Shown in pieces: positions 41,060 to 41,089 of a stretch of 41,089 nt of DNA. A model generated the notes under the pieces. That model did no database searches and was not told the DNA's origin. It worked only from the letters and a program-made list of their open reading frames with translations. The DNA lies in the NCBI RefSeq assembly GCF_000770925.1, contig NZ_JDTK01000020.1:1-41089 (forward strand), written 5' to 3'. The position numbers and the translations under genes are program-made. Position 1 is the stretch's first letter, and the number at the start of each line of letters is the position of its first letter. This stretch comes from Bifidobacterium ruminantium DSM 6489 (GTDB lineage Bacteria > Actinomycetota > Actinomycetes > Actinomycetales > Bifidobacteriaceae).

Positions 41060-41089
41060 TGGAGCGGACAACGGGACTCGGACCCGCGG
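41060..41089 (-). tRNA. 3' part of a tRNA, probably tRNA-Gly, cut by window edge
   Basis: Read on the minus strand, the last 30 bases give a T-arm GCGGG-TCCGAGT-CCCGT, the acceptor arm TGTCCGC, discriminator T and an encoded CCA ending at 41060. A U73 discriminator with a GCGGACA-type acceptor is common in tRNA-Gly, but the anticodon is outside the window. The T-loop reads TCCGAGT instead of the near-universal TTCGAGT, so position 55 would be C. Confidence 0.7.

Overview
The window looks like chromosomal DNA of a Bifidobacterium. The sequence is GC-rich with GC-ending codons. The gene content fits as well: orphan and clustered ABC importers, a cystathionine-pathway/recQ/luxS neighbourhood, a dgt-dnaG pair, and several genes whose -10 box lies only 7-8 nt before the start codon, as expected for leaderless transcripts in Actinobacteria. 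This assignment rests on recognising gene families and gene order; no search was run.

Layout. 1-3606: a polar amino-acid ABC importer with two tandem substrate-binding paralogs (the first cut by the window edge), a permease and an ATPase. 3868-11002: an accessory-looking block. It has a histidine kinase and LuxR-type response regulator pair on the minus strand. Divergent from it are a membrane-anchored adaptor with a peptidoglycan-binding-like segment, an ABC ATPase and an FtsX/MacB-like permease. Then come a small secreted lactococcin-972-like peptide interrupted by an in-frame TGA and two paralogous lipoproteins. 11095-13732: glmS and an RluA-type pseudouridine synthase. 13841-16740: a serine/threonine:Na+ symporter (sstT) and an orphan sugar-type binding lipoprotein, separated by two perfect hairpins. 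16759-18901 (minus): coaBC-coaX. 19103-24190: a complete peptide/nickel-type ABC importer of five genes. 24327-29595: a cysteine leader peptide, then cystathionine beta-synthase-like, cystathionine gamma-synthase/lyase, recQ and luxS. 29723-31778: a GNAT acetyltransferase and a convergent APC amino-acid permease. 32013-36791: alr, dgt, dnaG. 37149-38342: a YbiR-like anion permease. 38343-38702: a C-rich tract and tandem 52-bp hairpin repeats. 38703-40861: tRNA-Arg(UCU) and a TetM-like translation GTPase. 41060-41089: the 3' end of a minus-strand tRNA.

Two parts merit most attention. (1) The two-component/ABC/bacteriocin-like block. A 28-nt element (24/28 identical, ungapped) lies upstream of both the adaptor operon and the secreted peptide. 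In each case it runs into a -35-like TTGC[C/A]T, followed by a 17-nt spacer and a -10-like hexamer, so the two promoters look co-regulated, plausibly by the adjacent response regulator. The peptide's in-frame TGA falls where the lactococcin 972 family has a Trp, and a family-like C-terminus continues in frame after it. (2) The peptide MFNFSCCCCR, encoded ahead of the cystathionine genes with its own -10 box 7 nt before the ATG. It looks like a leaderless cysteine-sensing attenuator for a LuxS/homocysteine-to-cysteine route.

How the genes work together. LuxS releases homocysteine, the CBS-like enzyme condenses it with serine, and the gamma-enzyme can release cysteine, with the leader peptide reporting cysteine supply. 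In the accessory block the kinase/regulator probably senses an envelope signal and switches on the adaptor/ABC/permease machine and the peptide with its lipoproteins. Function there is inferred from family resemblance and context.
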